64,000 bases of DNA from positions 1 through 64,000 of the forward strand of contig NZ_WXVU01000001.1 of NCBI RefSeq assembly GCF_009900745.1. Reading direction: 5' to 3'. Below the pieces are notes generated by a model that made no database searches, had not been told where the DNA came from, and saw only the letters and a list, made by a program, of their open reading frames with translations. This document shows positions 44,063 through 52,522 of this stretch, piece after piece; position 1 is the first letter of the stretch; each line of letters begins with the position of its first letter. Origin of the DNA: Chryseobacterium sp. c4a. Its GTDB lineage: Bacteria > Bacteroidota > Bacteroidia > Flavobacteriales > Weeksellaceae. The position numbers and the translations under genes are program-made.

Positions 44063-44635
44063 TTAGTAAATCCTTTTCCGGATTCTACTCAGCGATTGTG
44101 GGGTAATTCCTAAGTAAGACGAAATATACTTCTGTGGAATTTTGTTCAGAATTTCGGGGGACTTTTTCAAAAGATTGAGATAGCGTTCTTCTGGTGTATA
44201 AAAAAACAATTCATCTAACCTTTGCTTTGCATCCAAAAATGCTAAATCAGAAATGTGCTTTGCTACTTCAAGCCAAAAAATATCTTTCTGAATTAAAGTC
44301 TCCACATCTTTTTTATCAAAATATAAGACTTCTGTTTTGAGAAGGGTCTGTATAACTGCCATTGTTTTTTTTCCGGTGATATAGCTCGCATAATCGCCAA
44401 TAACATCATTGTTTACTTGCAAAAGGTAACTGATATCTTCTCCTTTTTCATTGATATAATAAATCCGGACAGCACCGTTCAAAATGAAACCCAAACGGTT
44501 GAAAACTCCATTCTTAGGTTCTATCAGTTTGCCTTTATCATAATTTACGATGTAGCAAATTTTCAAAAATTCCTCCGCACGCTCCATTGAAATTTGAAGT
44601 GTTTCTGCTAATTTTCCCTGTATTGCTGATGCCAT
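44063..44635 (-). CDS. Crp/Fnr-family transcriptional regulator
   Basis: 190 residues from ATG 44635. The longer frame starting at 44719 adds 28 residues that fit no domain. An N-terminal cyclic-nucleotide-binding beta-barrel contains GFILNGAVRIYYINEKGEDISY and a GDYASYITGKK loop. A C-terminal winged helix ends with YISSYLGITPQSLSRIRKRIY, the recognition helix. It has no FNR-type cysteine cluster at the N-terminus. It is the gene upstream of the monooxygenase, so it may control it in cis. Ligand unknown. Confidence 0.9.
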   Translation of the reverse strand: MASAIQGKLAETLQISMERAEEFLKICYIVNYDKGKLIEPKNGVFNRLGFILNGAVRIYYINEKGEDISYLLQVNNDVIGDYASYITGKKTMAVIQTLLKTEVLYFDKKDVETLIQKDIFWLEVAKHISDLAFLDAKQRLDELFFYTPEERYLNLLKKSPEILNKIPQKYISSYLGITPQSLSRIRKRIY

Positions 44636-44733
44636 CGCTTCTATTTTAATTGATATACAACAAACTTTATTTTTTGTCACTACAAAAATAACTTTTCCTG
44701 CTTGATTAGGAAGAGTCATGTATTGAAACTAAA

Positions 44734-44760
44734 GAAGGCACCTTTTAGGTGCCTTCTTTT
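44734..44760 (-). terminator. Terminator after accC
   Basis: gaaggcacc-tttt-aggtgccttc (44734-44756) is a 9-bp GC-rich stem. It lies about 25 bp past the accC stop at 44782 on the minus strand. The T-tract is better on the plus strand (cttttttatata), so it may also stop plus-strand readthrough. Confidence 0.7.
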
Positions 44761-44781
44761 TTATATAAATGATAATTATTT

Positions 44782-46137
44782 TTAGTGATTATCATATTTT
44801 CTATCCATTACAAAATCCTCCATGAATTTTGTAGTATAATTTCCTGCAAGATAATCTTCATTATCCATCAATTGTCTGTGGAAAGGAATCGTTGTTTTTA
44901 CTCCTTCAATATAGAATTCCTCAAGAGCACGTCTCATTTTTGCAATAGCTTCCTCACGGGTTTGAGCCGTTGTGATAAGCTTAGCAATCATAGAATCGTA
45001 GTTAGAAGGGATTGTATATCCGGAATAAACATGAGTGTCTACTCTGATTCCGTGTCCGCCAGGGATGTTTAATCCTGTGATTTTTCCTGGAGACGGTCTG
45101 AAGTCTGCATAAGGATCTTCAGCGTTGATTCTACATTCGATTGAATGTAATTTAGGGTAATAGTTGATTCCTGAAATAGGAGTTCCTGCAGCAAGAAGAA
45201 TCTGTTCTCTGATAAGGTCATAATCAATTACCTGCTCAGTAATAGGGTGCTCTACCTGGATTCTTGTATTCATTTCCATGAAATAGAAATTTCTGTGTTT
45301 GTCTACAAGGAATTCGATAGTTCCTACTCCTTCATATCCAATGAATTCAGCAGCTTTTACAGCAGCATCACCCATTTTCTCACGAAGTTCGTCAGTCATA
45401 AACGGAGAAGGAGTTTCTTCCGTTAATTTCTGGTTTCTTCTCTGTACGGAACAGTCTCTTTCTGAAAGGTGACAAGCTTTACCAAATTGATCACCTGCAA
45501 CCTGAATTTCGATGTGTCTTGGCTCTTCAATCAGTTTTTCCATATACATACCTCCGTTTCCAAAGGCAGCTACAGCTTCTTGAATAGCAGATTCCCAATG
45601 ATCTTTAAGGTCTTCAGCTTTCCAAACAGCTCTCATCCCTTTACCACCACCACCGGCAGTTGCCTTAATCATAACCGGGTATCCAGTTTCTTCAGCAATT
45701 TTTACAGCGTGTTCGTATGATTCGATCAATCCGTCAGAACCTGGTACACAAGGTACACCAGCAGCTTTCATGGTAGCCTTCGCATTAGCTTTGTCTCCCA
45801 TTTTTTCGATCTGCTCAGGAGAAGCTCCAATGAACTTGATTCCATTCTTCTGGCAAATTCTCGAGAAGTTAGCATTTTCAGATAAGAATCCGTATCCTGG
45901 GTGGATTGCGTCTGCATTTGTAATTTCTGCGGCAGCAATAATGTTAGGGATTTTAAGGTATGAGTCTTTACTCATCGCAGGGCCAATACAAACCGCTTCA
46001 TCAGCAAATCTTACGTGAAGACTGTCTTTATCTGCAGTAGAGTATACCGCTACGGTTTTGATCCCCATTTCTTTACAAGTACGTAAAATACGCATTGCAA
46101 TTTCGCCACGATTGGCTATTAATATTTTTTTGAACAT
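44782..46137 (-). CDS. accC: Biotin carboxylase subunit of acetyl-CoA carboxylase
   Basis: 451 residues from ATG 46137; the longer frame begins at a TTG three codons upstream and is not preferred. ATP-grasp fold. [18 protein letters not shown] starts the biotin carboxylase N-domain, [13 protein letters not shown] is the glycine-rich ATP loop, and [14 protein letters not shown] carries active-site residues. It carboxylates the biotin of AccB with bicarbonate and ATP. accB lies 98 bp upstream on the same strand; the intervening spacer contains paired tandem repeats. Ends in a hairpin at 44734-44756. Confidence 0.97.
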   Translation of the reverse strand: MFKKILIANRGEIAMRILRTCKEMGIKTVAVYSTADKDSLHVRFADEAVCIGPAMSKDSYLKIPNIIAAAEITNADAIHPGYGFLSENANFSRICQKNGIKFIGASPEQIEKMGDKANAKATMKAAGVPCVPGSDGLIESYEHAVKIAEETGYPVMIKATAGGGGKGMRAVWKAEDLKDHWESAIQEAVAAFGNGGMYMEKLIEEPRHIEIQVAGDQFGKACHLSERDCSVQRRNQKLTEETPSPFMTDELREKMGDAAVKAAEFIGYEGVGTIEFLVDKHRNFYFMEMNTRIQVEHPITEQVIDYDLIREQILLAAGTPISGINYYPKLHSIECRINAEDPYADFRPSPGKITGLNIPGGHGIRVDTHVYSGYTIPSNYDSMIAKLITTAQTREEAIAKMRRALEEFYIEGVKTTIPFHRQLMDNEDYLAGNYTTKFMEDFVMDRKYDNH

Positions 46138-46144
46138 CTTCTTC

Positions 46145-46229
46145 AATTTGAAAATTAGATAATTTGAAAATTAGATAATGTTATTTTAATGTAGAATTTA
46201 ATCTAACATCTAATGTCTAACATCTAACC
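46145..46229. repeat. Paired tandem repeats in the accB-accC spacer, opposed orientation
   Basis: Left: aatttgaaaattagat at 46145-46160 and again at 46161-46176. Right: tctaacatctaatg at 46202-46215 and tctaacatctaacc at 46216-46229. The left repeat contains attagat; the right contains its complement atctaa, so the arms are imperfectly complementary. It lies between co-directional genes of one operon. Same design as the spacers at 16258-16372 and 47071-47100. Confidence 0.6.
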
Positions 46230-46235
46230 TTTAAA

Positions 46236-46718
46236 TTAAGATGGATCTACTAAGAATAATGGTTGGTCGTATTCTACCGGAGTAGCATCGTCAACTAAGA
46301 TTTTAACGATTTTTCCGCTGATTTCAGATTCGATCTGGTTGAATAGCTTCATTGCTTCAATTACGCAAACTACTTTACCAACAGAAACTTCATCACCTAC
46401 ATTTACAAATACGTCTTTATCCGGAGATGGTTTTCTATAGAATGTTCCAATCATTGGAGATTTGATTGTTACATATTTGCTATCATCAGATGCAGCTTCA
46501 GCTTTTTCTGCAGGTGCAGCAGCAGGAGTTGCAACAGGTGCCGGAGCAGCTACTGCTTGTGGAGCAGTGTGGTATACTGCAGGCTGTGCGTAAACAGCGT
46601 CGCTTCCAGCTAATGGAGTTTTAATAGTGATTTCGAAATCCTTAGTCTTGTATTTTACTTCTGAAACTTCAGCCTTAGATACAAACTTAATAAGATTCTG
46701 TATGTCTTTAATGTCCAT
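46236..46718 (-). CDS. accB: Biotin carboxyl carrier protein
   Basis: 160 residues from the ATG at 46718 (MDIKDIQNLI). The longer frame from 46784 would start within the promoter. An Ala/Pro-rich linker (PAAAPAEKAEAA, ~50-75) leads to the biotinyl domain ~80-160 with the CVIEAMKLFNQIE motif; Lys124 receives biotin. It carries the CO2 between AccC and AccA/AccD. -7 box TATCTTTG at 46742-46749. accC follows. Confidence 0.97.
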   Translation of the reverse strand: MDIKDIQNLIKFVSKAEVSEVKYKTKDFEITIKTPLAGSDAVYAQPAVYHTAPQAVAAPAPVATPAAAPAEKAEAASDDSKYVTIKSPMIGTFYRKPSPDKDVFVNVGDEVSVGKVVCVIEAMKLFNQIESEISGKIVKILVDDATPVEYDQPLFLVDPS

Positions 46719-46741
46719 AAATTTGATATTTGATTTTGGGT

Positions 46742-46774
46742 CAAAGATACCAAAAAAACGCAAAAAACAACAAA
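46742..46774 (-). promoter_or_regulatory. Promoter of accB-accC
   Basis: Minus-strand TATCTTTG (46742-46749), with TTTG at 46771-46774 at a 21-bp spacing, inside the 17-23 bp window of Bacteroidota promoters. It falls inside the longer open frame, which supports the ATG at 46718. It overlaps the left arm of the rpmF terminator. Confidence 0.65.
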
Positions 46775-46809
46775 AAACCGCCAAATTTTATCAAAATTGG
46801 GCGGTTTTT
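46773..46809 (-). terminator. Terminator after rpmF
   Basis: aaaaccgcc ... gggcggtttt with an AT-rich inner helix spans 46773-46809. On the minus strand it ends in a T-run. The rpmF stop is at 46846. Read on the minus strand this lies upstream of accB. Confidence 0.8.
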
Positions 46810-46845
46810 GTATTAAAATGAGGCTTTTTCAGCGAAAAGCGACTC

Positions 46846-47049
46846 TTAGTTTTCTTCAGTAGTAGCTACTTCTTTTTCCAATACTACTTTACCTCTGTAG
46901 TAAAGTTTTCCTTCATGCCAGTGAGCTCTGTGGTATAGGTGAAGCTCTCCTGTTGTTGCATCTTTAGCTAATTGAGGAACTACAGCTTTGTAGTGAGTTC
47001 TTCTCTTATCTCTTCTTGTCGACGACTGTCTTCTCTTTGGATGTGCCAT
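46846..47049 (-). CDS. rpmF: Large-subunit ribosomal protein bL32
   Basis: 67 residues starting [22 protein letters not shown], the L32 signature. It has no CxxC pairs, so it is the zinc-free (C-minus) form, which suits zinc-poor conditions. The C-terminal tail [14 protein letters not shown] is slightly longer than in enterobacteria. The DUF177 protein gene lies upstream on the same strand, the typical DUF177-rpmF pair that in many bacteria precedes the fatty-acid genes. Confidence 0.97.
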   Translation of the reverse strand: MAHPKRRQSSTRRDKRRTHYKAVVPQLAKDATTGELHLYHRAHWHEGKLYYRGKVVLEKEVATTEEN

Positions 47050-47070
47050 TTTCTAATAACTTTTTTAATT

Positions 47071-47100
47071 GATGAGCGATGAGATTCATCATCTCATCAT
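47071..47100. repeat. Inverted GATGA word repeat between DUF177 gene and rpmF
   Basis: gatgagcgatgagat at 47071-47085 faces tcatcatctcatcat at 47086-47100. Each arm carries the word two to three times, in opposite orientation with no loop. It is the third spacer of this design in the window. Confidence 0.5.
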
Positions 47101-47116
47101 ATTTAAATTATTCTAT

Positions 47117-47647
47117 TTAATTATTGTCTCTTAATTTTCTTAAAGCATCCCATCTCGGGTCACTTTCATGTTCTTCCTCTTCAGTTTCCTCAATATCTTT
47201 CGGACTGAACTGGTCAAGAATTTTGATGTCTTCATCACTTACATTCGGTGAAATCTTTTTCATCGGGATAGAAAGCATTACATTTTCATAAATCAAATGT
47301 GCTACGTTGAAAGCATGCTCTGCAGTAGGAATAGTAATGACATCTTCATTGCTGTCATCATATTCTTCCCCGAAATTCACCAGAATCTTGATTTCATTTT
47401 CAATAGGGTAGTCGAAATCTTCATTTGTAATATCACAAACCAACTCAACCAAACCTTTTATCTTAATCTCAAACTCCAGAAAAGTAGTGTGTTTGTCTAA
47501 AAAGACATGTACTTCTATTCTAGGATTTGTAAATTCCTGCTCAGTGTCAAATAATTGAAAGAACGTTTTATCTATCTCAAACTTGAACTCGTGTTTTCCG
47601 TTTTTAAGTCCGGAAAAGCTTACGTCATAGTTTCTTAACTTGTCCAT
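47117..47647 (-). CDS. DUF177 (YceD-like) protein
   Basis: 176 residues from ATG 47647 (MDKLRNYDVSFSGLKNGK). An ATG five codons upstream is rejected because the -7 box TATTTTTG (47660-47667, minus) overlaps it. DUF177 proteins lie upstream of rpmF in many bacteria; a link to 23S rRNA or ribosome biogenesis has been proposed for relatives. The family's two-Cys pattern is reduced here to one Cys in ELVCDITNEDF. The C-terminus is acidic (EETEEEEHESDPRWDALRKL). Upstream of rpmF with a 67-bp gap. Confidence 0.88.
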   Translation of the reverse strand: MDKLRNYDVSFSGLKNGKHEFKFEIDKTFFQLFDTEQEFTNPRIEVHVFLDKHTTFLEFEIKIKGLVELVCDITNEDFDYPIENEIKILVNFGEEYDDSNEDVITIPTAEHAFNVAHLIYENVMLSIPMKKISPNVSDEDIKILDQFSPKDIEETEEEEHESDPRWDALRKLRDNN

Positions 47648-47698
47648 AAAATGAGTGTGCAAAAATATGCATTTTTTTTATAATAACAAATAAAATCT

Positions 47699-47725
47699 AA
47701 AACAAATTAATTTAAAATTTGTTTT
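47699..47725 (-). terminator. Possible AT-rich terminator after pdxA
   Basis: aaaacaaatt-aatttaa-aatttgtttt at 47699-47725 lies 7 bp past the pdxA stop at 47732. All-AT pairing makes it weak. Confidence 0.35.
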
Positions 47726-47731
47726 AACGGA

Positions 47732-48823
47732 TTATGCTTCAGTTTCCTCAGGTAAATCTTCGTCAATTCCATTGTCAACAGCCATTTTTCTCGGCTGAAG
47801 GCGGTTGCTCATCAGTTCGTTGTATTCACTTCTGTTCTTGAAAACCTTAATTGCAGTGAAAATAGATTCCATAAAACTCTGTTCATCGGCAACGTTTTTT
47901 CCTGCAATATCATAAGCAACTCCGTGATCCGGAGAAGTTCTGATAAACGGAAGTCCTGCCGTATAATTTACTCCTTCCTCATAAGCTAATGTTTTGAACG
48001 GAGCCAACCCCTGATCGTGATACATTGCTAATACAGCATCAAAATTTCTGTATTTATTGGGCTGGAAGAAACTGTCTGCCGGGAAAGGGCCAAACGTCAG
48101 AATTCCATTATCTGAAAGTTCCTGAATAGCTGGGCTGATGATTTCTATTTCTTCAGTTCCGATCACTCCTCCGTCTCCGGCGTGTGGATTTAATCCTAAT
48201 ACAGCAATTCTAGGTTTCTGAATACAAAAATCCTCAATAAGAGTTTGATTCAATACCCTGATCTGTTTTTTTATCTTTTCCTTGGAAATATTTTCAGCGA
48301 CCTTCGCAATAGGAATATGATGAGTAGAAACAGCTACTTTAAGATCTTCAGTTACCAGGAACATTAATCCTTTTTTACTGAATTTTTCTTCAAAATAGCC
48401 AGTGTGTCCTGCATGTTTAAATCCCATCTTTACCATTTCATCTTTATTGATAGGAGCGGTGACTAAAACATCAATATCTCCTCTCATTAAAGCTTCCGTG
48501 GCTGCTTCCAAAGAATCAATAGCCATTTTGGTAGATTCTTCAGTAGGAACTCCTAGCTCAACATTTACGTTTTCCTTTGTCAGATTCACCATATTCAACT
48601 TTCCGGGTTGTGCCTGAGAAGCTTCATTAACATAGTTGAAATTCAGATTCAGCTTGAAAATGTTTTTCTGATAAGTGAATAATTTTCCCGAACCAAAAAT
48701 TACAGGAGTGAAAAAATCTGTAATGGTTTTGTCTTTCAGAGACTTCATAATGATCTCCGGGCCGATGCCGTTGAAATCACCGATTGAAATTCCTACTCGT
48801 ACTTTATGGTTTTTTGGGCTCAT
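47732..48823 (-). CDS. pdxA: 4-hydroxythreonine-4-phosphate dehydrogenase
   Basis: 363 residues, normal for PdxA. It oxidises 4-phosphohydroxy-L-threonine in the DXP-dependent pyridoxal 5'-phosphate pathway. Landmarks: VRVGISIGDFNGIGPEIIM at the N-terminus, FKHAGHTGYFEEKF, LNPHAGDGGVIGTEE and AMYHDQGLAPFKTLAYEEGVNYTAGLPFIRTSPDHGVAYDIAGK. The three histidines of these last segments bind the metal. A -7 box TAAATTTG (48852-48859, minus) is near the ATG, interleaved with that of ribE. Divergent from ribE with a 48-bp gap. Confidence 0.96.
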   Translation of the reverse strand: MSPKNHKVRVGISIGDFNGIGPEIIMKSLKDKTITDFFTPVIFGSGKLFTYQKNIFKLNLNFNYVNEASQAQPGKLNMVNLTKENVNVELGVPTEESTKMAIDSLEAATEALMRGDIDVLVTAPINKDEMVKMGFKHAGHTGYFEEKFSKKGLMFLVTEDLKVAVSTHHIPIAKVAENISKEKIKKQIRVLNQTLIEDFCIQKPRIAVLGLNPHAGDGGVIGTEEIEIISPAIQELSDNGILTFGPFPADSFFQPNKYRNFDAVLAMYHDQGLAPFKTLAYEEGVNYTAGLPFIRTSPDHGVAYDIAGKNVADEQSFMESIFTAIKVFKNRSEYNELMSNRLQPRKMAVDNGIDEDLPEETEA

Positions 48824-48829
48824 TTTGAT

Positions 48830-48859
48830 TATCTTTGAAGATTATAATTTACAAATTTA
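48830..48859. promoter_or_regulatory. Interleaved divergent promoters of pdxA and ribE
   Basis: Plus-strand TATCTTTG at 48830-48837 for ribE and minus-strand TAAATTTG (48852-48859) for pdxA. Predicted start points fall near 48844 for both, in opposite directions. Each -7 box therefore lies within the region transcribed from the other promoter. Confidence 0.5.
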
Positions 48860-48871
48860 GCAAAAAATAAT

Positions 48872-49456
48872 ATGTTCACAGGAATTATTGAAGCAGTTGG
48901 TGTTATTGAAAAGATTGAAGAGAAAGGAAGCAACATAGATTTCACCCTGACATGCCCTTTTACAAACGAACTTAAAATTGATCAAAGTCTCGCTCACAAC
49001 GGATGTTGCCTGACGGTAGTTGAGATTAAAGACCATCAATATGTAGTAACAGCAATCAACGAAACACTGGAAAAAACAAACCTTGGAAAATGGGAAGTGG
49101 GAAGTGTTGTGAATCTTGAACGTTGTATGAAAATGGATGGAAGACTGGATGGTCACATTGTTCAGGGACATGTTGATAAAACAGGAGAGGTAGTAGGAAT
49201 CGAAAATAAAGACGGCAGCTATTTTATTACCATGAAATACGAAGGTGATGGAAACTTTGTTACTGTACCTCAGGGTTCTATTACTGTAAACGGGATCAGT
49301 TTAACCGTAGCAAAAAGTGAAGATACTCAATTCTCAGTAGCTATTATTCCTTATACTTGGGAATTTACCAATATGAAACACTTGAAAATTGGTGATAAAG
49401 TGAACCTGGAATTTGACATCATTGGTAAATATATTGCTAGGTTAATTAAAAAGTAG
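48872..49456 (+). CDS. ribE: Riboflavin synthase (alpha subunit type)
   Basis: 194 residues with two homologous lumazine-binding halves: MFTGIIEAVG and NGCCLTVVEI in the first, GHVDKTGEV and VNGISLTVAKS in the second. The enzyme dismutates two 6,7-dimethyl-8-ribityllumazine molecules to riboflavin and a pyrimidinedione. Length is normal. The stop at 49456 is separated by one base from the ATG of the histidine kinase gene, so they are co-transcribed. Confidence 0.96.
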   Translation: MFTGIIEAVGVIEKIEEKGSNIDFTLTCPFTNELKIDQSLAHNGCCLTVVEIKDHQYVVTAINETLEKTNLGKWEVGSVVNLERCMKMDGRLDGHIVQGHVDKTGEVVGIENKDGSYFITMKYEGDGNFVTVPQGSITVNGISLTVAKSEDTQFSVAIIPYTWEFTNMKHLKIGDKVNLEFDIIGKYIARLIKK

Positions 49457-49457
49457 G

Positions 49458-50912
49458 ATGTCGTTAAATAAATATAAAGGATATAGTTTAAGGAACCGCG
49501 TGTTTTTCGGTTTCCTATTGGTATGCTTTTTAAGTGTTGTGGCAACATCACTGGTTCCTTACTTTGTGTTGAGGAATAATTCTCTGCAGCAGAGTAATAT
49601 TGATATGCAGGAGAAAACCAATGCCGTAATGAGATATCTGGATTATGCTGTAAGCCGTACATTGGTAGAAACGAAAGATCTGCCGAAGGTTTTAGGGAAT
49701 AAGATCTTTGAGATCGCAGATATTAACCAGCATGATATTGTTATTTATGATCTGAGAGGAAATTATGTGCTTTCCAATAAAGATGAAAGCCTCATTGATC
49801 AGAAAACACTTTCGATGGAAATTATCAACAAAATTCTATCTACGGATGCAAGGGTTGATATGACCAGATATGATGCTGCCAAAGATGCCAAGCTTACCTC
49901 TTCCTATCTTTTGCTGAAAAACAATGAATTGGAACCTATTGGTATCGTTTATATTCCTTTATATCATAATGAATCCGCTTATCTGGAAGTACTGCACCAG
50001 TATGTAAAGTATATTCTTTTAGTCGATATATTTCTTATCCTGTTTAGTATCTGGATCAGCTGGGTGACATCCAACAGTCTGGCAAAAACCATTACGAAGT
50101 TCTCTGATATGATTACCCGTATTACATTGTTTGAAAATGAAATGCGTCCTATCAGATATTATAAAAATGATGAACTGAATGCTTTAGCAAGAGCTTACAA
50201 CAGAATGATTCTGCAAATTCAGGATCAAAAAGAAAGGCTAAGATTTAAAGCATCTGAAGAAGCATGGCGAGAAATGGCAAAGCAGGTCGCTCATGAGGTG
50301 AAAAATCCACTGACTCCCATGAAGCTTACCATTCAAAATTTTGAAAGAAAATTTGATCCGGAAGATCCGAATATCAGAGAAAGAGTAAAGCAGATGAGCA
50401 AAACAATGGTAGATCAGATTGATCTGATTGCTACTGTGGCTTCTGCATTCTCAGAATTTGCCAAGCTTCCTGAAAAAAATAATGAAGTCATCAATCTGAA
50501 TACGGAAGTGGAAGATATCCTTCGAGTATTCAATGATGACAGTATCTTTATGCATGCCAACAAGAGTAACATTATGATTAATATGGACAGAATTTATTTG
50601 TCTAGAATCATTACCAATCTTGTGACCAATGCCAAGCAGGCGGAAAGTGATGAAAGAAAACTGATTATCAATGTAGATGTAGAACAACATCAGCGAAGAG
50701 TCATTGTTTCTGTTCAGGACAACGGAATTGGAATTCCTGAAAATATGTATGAGAGAATTTTTGAACCTAATTTTACATCCAAAACCAGCGGAATGGGACT
50801 TGGTTTGTCTATGGTAAGAAAAATGATCGAAGATTATAAAGGAGAGATCTCAGTGAAATCAGAAGTAGGTAAAGGATCTACATTCATTATTACATTGCCT
50901 ACCAACTTATAG
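49458..50912 (+). CDS. Membrane sensor histidine kinase (NtrY-like)
   Basis: 484 residues. TM1 near 14-36 and TM2 near 178-198 flank a periplasmic sensor region of ~140 residues. A HAMP-like segment with ITKFSDMITRITLFENEM, and YKNDELNALARAYNRM, precedes the dimerisation H-box AHEVKNPLTPMKLTIQNF (phospho-His). The ATPase domain shows NLVTNAKQA (N-box), VQDNGIGIP (G1) and GMGLGLSMVRKM (G2). No response regulator is nearby, so the partner is elsewhere. It is the middle gene of ribE-kinase-trmN6, overlapping the latter by 1 bp. Confidence 0.93.
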   Translation: MSLNKYKGYSLRNRVFFGFLLVCFLSVVATSLVPYFVLRNNSLQQSNIDMQEKTNAVMRYLDYAVSRTLVETKDLPKVLGNKIFEIADINQHDIVIYDLRGNYVLSNKDESLIDQKTLSMEIINKILSTDARVDMTRYDAAKDAKLTSSYLLLKNNELEPIGIVYIPLYHNESAYLEVLHQYVKYILLVDIFLILFSIWISWVTSNSLAKTITKFSDMITRITLFENEMRPIRYYKNDELNALARAYNRMILQIQDQKERLRFKASEEAWREMAKQVAHEVKNPLTPMKLTIQNFERKFDPEDPNIRERVKQMSKTMVDQIDLIATVASAFSEFAKLPEKNNEVINLNTEVEDILRVFNDDSIFMHANKSNIMINMDRIYLSRIITNLVTNAKQAESDERKLIINVDVEQHQRRVIVSVQDNGIGIPENMYERIFEPNFTSKTSGMGLGLSMVRKMIEDYKGEISVKSEVGKGSTFIITLPTNL

Positions 50913-51616
50913 TGAAGTCTTTTAAATTTAAACAATTTGAAATCCAGCAATCCAAAGATGTCTTCCGTGTAGGAACAGACGGTGTTTTGCTTGGAGTCTT
51001 AGCAAGTGTTGAATCTGCTTTTCATGTGTTGGAAGTAGGAACAGGAACGGGGTTGATCTCATTAATGTTGGCTCAGAGAAACTTACAGGCAAATTTTTTA
51101 GGGTTGGATATTAATGAAGAGGCAGTTAGTATTACAAAGCTTAATTTTCAAAACGCTCCTTTTCATACGAGGCTTAAAAATATCCACCAGGATTTTAAAA
51201 CTTTTGAAACAAATGAGAAATTTGATCTGATTGTTTCAAATCCGCCTTATTTTGAAGAGTCCGGTTCTGATAAAGATAAGATTGCACGTCAAATGGTGGA
51301 GTTGAATTTTAGACAGCTCGTCGTTCAATCGGCAAGGTTTTTATCTGAAAGTGGGCTTCTTTCAGTAATTATTCCGGTAGAAGCAGGTGAGGGTTTCGTT
51401 TTTATTGCTGAAGAAAATAATCTTTTTCTAACCAGAAAAATTAATATTAAAGGCATTGAAAATTCTACAACAAAAAGATTGATCTTAGAATTTTCTCCAA
51501 CAAACAAGAAATTATTAGAGTCTGAATTTATTATAGAAAAAAGTCCGAGAAAATACTCGGACCAATATCTTGAACTCACTAAAGAGTTTCATGTTTTTAA
51601 AGAGGCTGGGAATTAG
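50912..51616 (+). CDS. trmN6: tRNA1(Val) (adenine37-N6)-methyltransferase-like protein
   Basis: 234 residues of the TrmN6/YfiC class. The SAM site is VLEVGTGTGLISLMLAQ, followed by FLGLDINEEAVSITK and the catalytic NPPY motif in LIVSNPPYFEESG. The first ~20 residues FKFKQFEIQQSKDVFRVGTDGVLLG are characteristic. It makes m6A37 in tRNA-Val of E. coli; the substrate here is assumed. The start GTG at 50912 overlaps the kinase TAG by one base (TAGTG), an in-operon coupling. Convergent with ftsE. Confidence 0.92.
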   Translation: MKSFKFKQFEIQQSKDVFRVGTDGVLLGVLASVESAFHVLEVGTGTGLISLMLAQRNLQANFLGLDINEEAVSITKLNFQNAPFHTRLKNIHQDFKTFETNEKFDLIVSNPPYFEESGSDKDKIARQMVELNFRQLVVQSARFLSESGLLSVIIPVEAGEGFVFIAEENNLFLTRKINIKGIENSTTKRLILEFSPTNKKLLESEFIIEKSPRKYSDQYLELTKEFHVFKEAGN

Positions 51617-51657
51617 AAAAGAAGTGTTATCCTGTATTTTCTAAGCCCTTTTTATTC

Positions 51658-52368
51658 TTATTCAAATAGTTCTGCAGTATCTAATACAGATACTTTTCCA
51701 TCTTCACATCTGATAGCTTCACCGGGGAAGTTTTGGATCATGTGGTAATCGTGAGTTGCCATTACTACAGCAGCGCCGTTTTCAAGGGCAACCTGCTTTA
51801 ATAAGGTCATGATTTCATTAGAAGTCTCAGGGTCAAGGTTTCCTGTTGGCTCATCCGCTAAGATCAGATCTGGGTGGTTAAGAAGAGCTCTTGCGATAGC
51901 AATACGCTGTTGTTCACCTCCGGAAAGTTCGTGTGGCATTTTGTGCTTTTTGCTCTTCATGTTCACGCTTCCCAATACTTCATTGATTCGGTCTTCCATT
52001 TTGGTTTTGTCATTCCATCCTGTAGCTTCCAGAACGAATTTAAGGTTCTTTTCAACAGTTCTATCGGAAAGTAACTGGAAATCCTGAAATACAATTCCTA
52101 ATTTTCTTCTTAGGTTAGGAATATCGGATGGTCTTAATTTAGCCAGATCAAATCCTACCACAGATCCATGTCCTGATGCTAATGGGATGTGTCCATAAAG
52201 CGTTTTTAGAAGGGAGCTTTTTCCGGAACCTGTTTTTCCAATAAGATAGCAGAATCTACCTTTTTTAATATTAAGATTTACATCAGAAAGAACAGTAAAT
52301 TTTTTTTGCGCAATTTTGGCGTGCTGTAAACTTATAATATTGTCTCCGGAGATATTTGTATGTGGCAT
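51658..52368 (-). CDS. ftsE: Cell-division ABC transporter ATPase FtsE
   Basis: 236 residues, a single ABC ATPase. Walker A GKTGSGKSS, Q-loop VFQDFQLLSDRTV, signature LSGGEQQRIAIARAL, Walker B LILADEPTGNLDPET and H-loop MATHDYHMI. The FtsE type is recognised from the VFQDFQLL and YGHIPLASGHGSVVG features. FtsE with FtsX controls periplasmic murein hydrolases at the septum. No ftsX gene lies beside it, which departs from the usual ftsEX order. Its stop is 42 bp from that of trmN6. Confidence 0.9.
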   Translation of the reverse strand: MPHTNISGDNIISLQHAKIAQKKFTVLSDVNLNIKKGRFCYLIGKTGSGKSSLLKTLYGHIPLASGHGSVVGFDLAKLRPSDIPNLRRKLGIVFQDFQLLSDRTVEKNLKFVLEATGWNDKTKMEDRINEVLGSVNMKSKKHKMPHELSGGEQQRIAIARALLNHPDLILADEPTGNLDPETSNEIMTLLKQVALENGAAVVMATHDYHMIQNFPGEAIRCEDGKVSVLDTAELFE

Positions 52369-52471
52369 AATTAAATTTTAAAGGCTATTTTCTAACAAAA
52401 ATTTTCAATCTTTAAAAATAGAAAAAAGAAGTCTATCTGACTCTAATTTTAATAAATTTTAACAACAAAAA

Positions 52472-52498
52472 ATGCCTGAAAAGTAACTTTTCAAGCAT
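52472..52498 (-). terminator. Terminator after rpmH
   Basis: atgc(c/t)tgaaaag-taa-cttttcaagcat (52472-52498), an 11-12-bp stem with one G-U pair, followed on the minus strand by tttttttgttg. It lies 25 bp after the rpmH stop at 52523. Confidence 0.85.
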
Positions 52499-52522
52499 GT
52501 TTTGTATATGATAATAAAAAGA

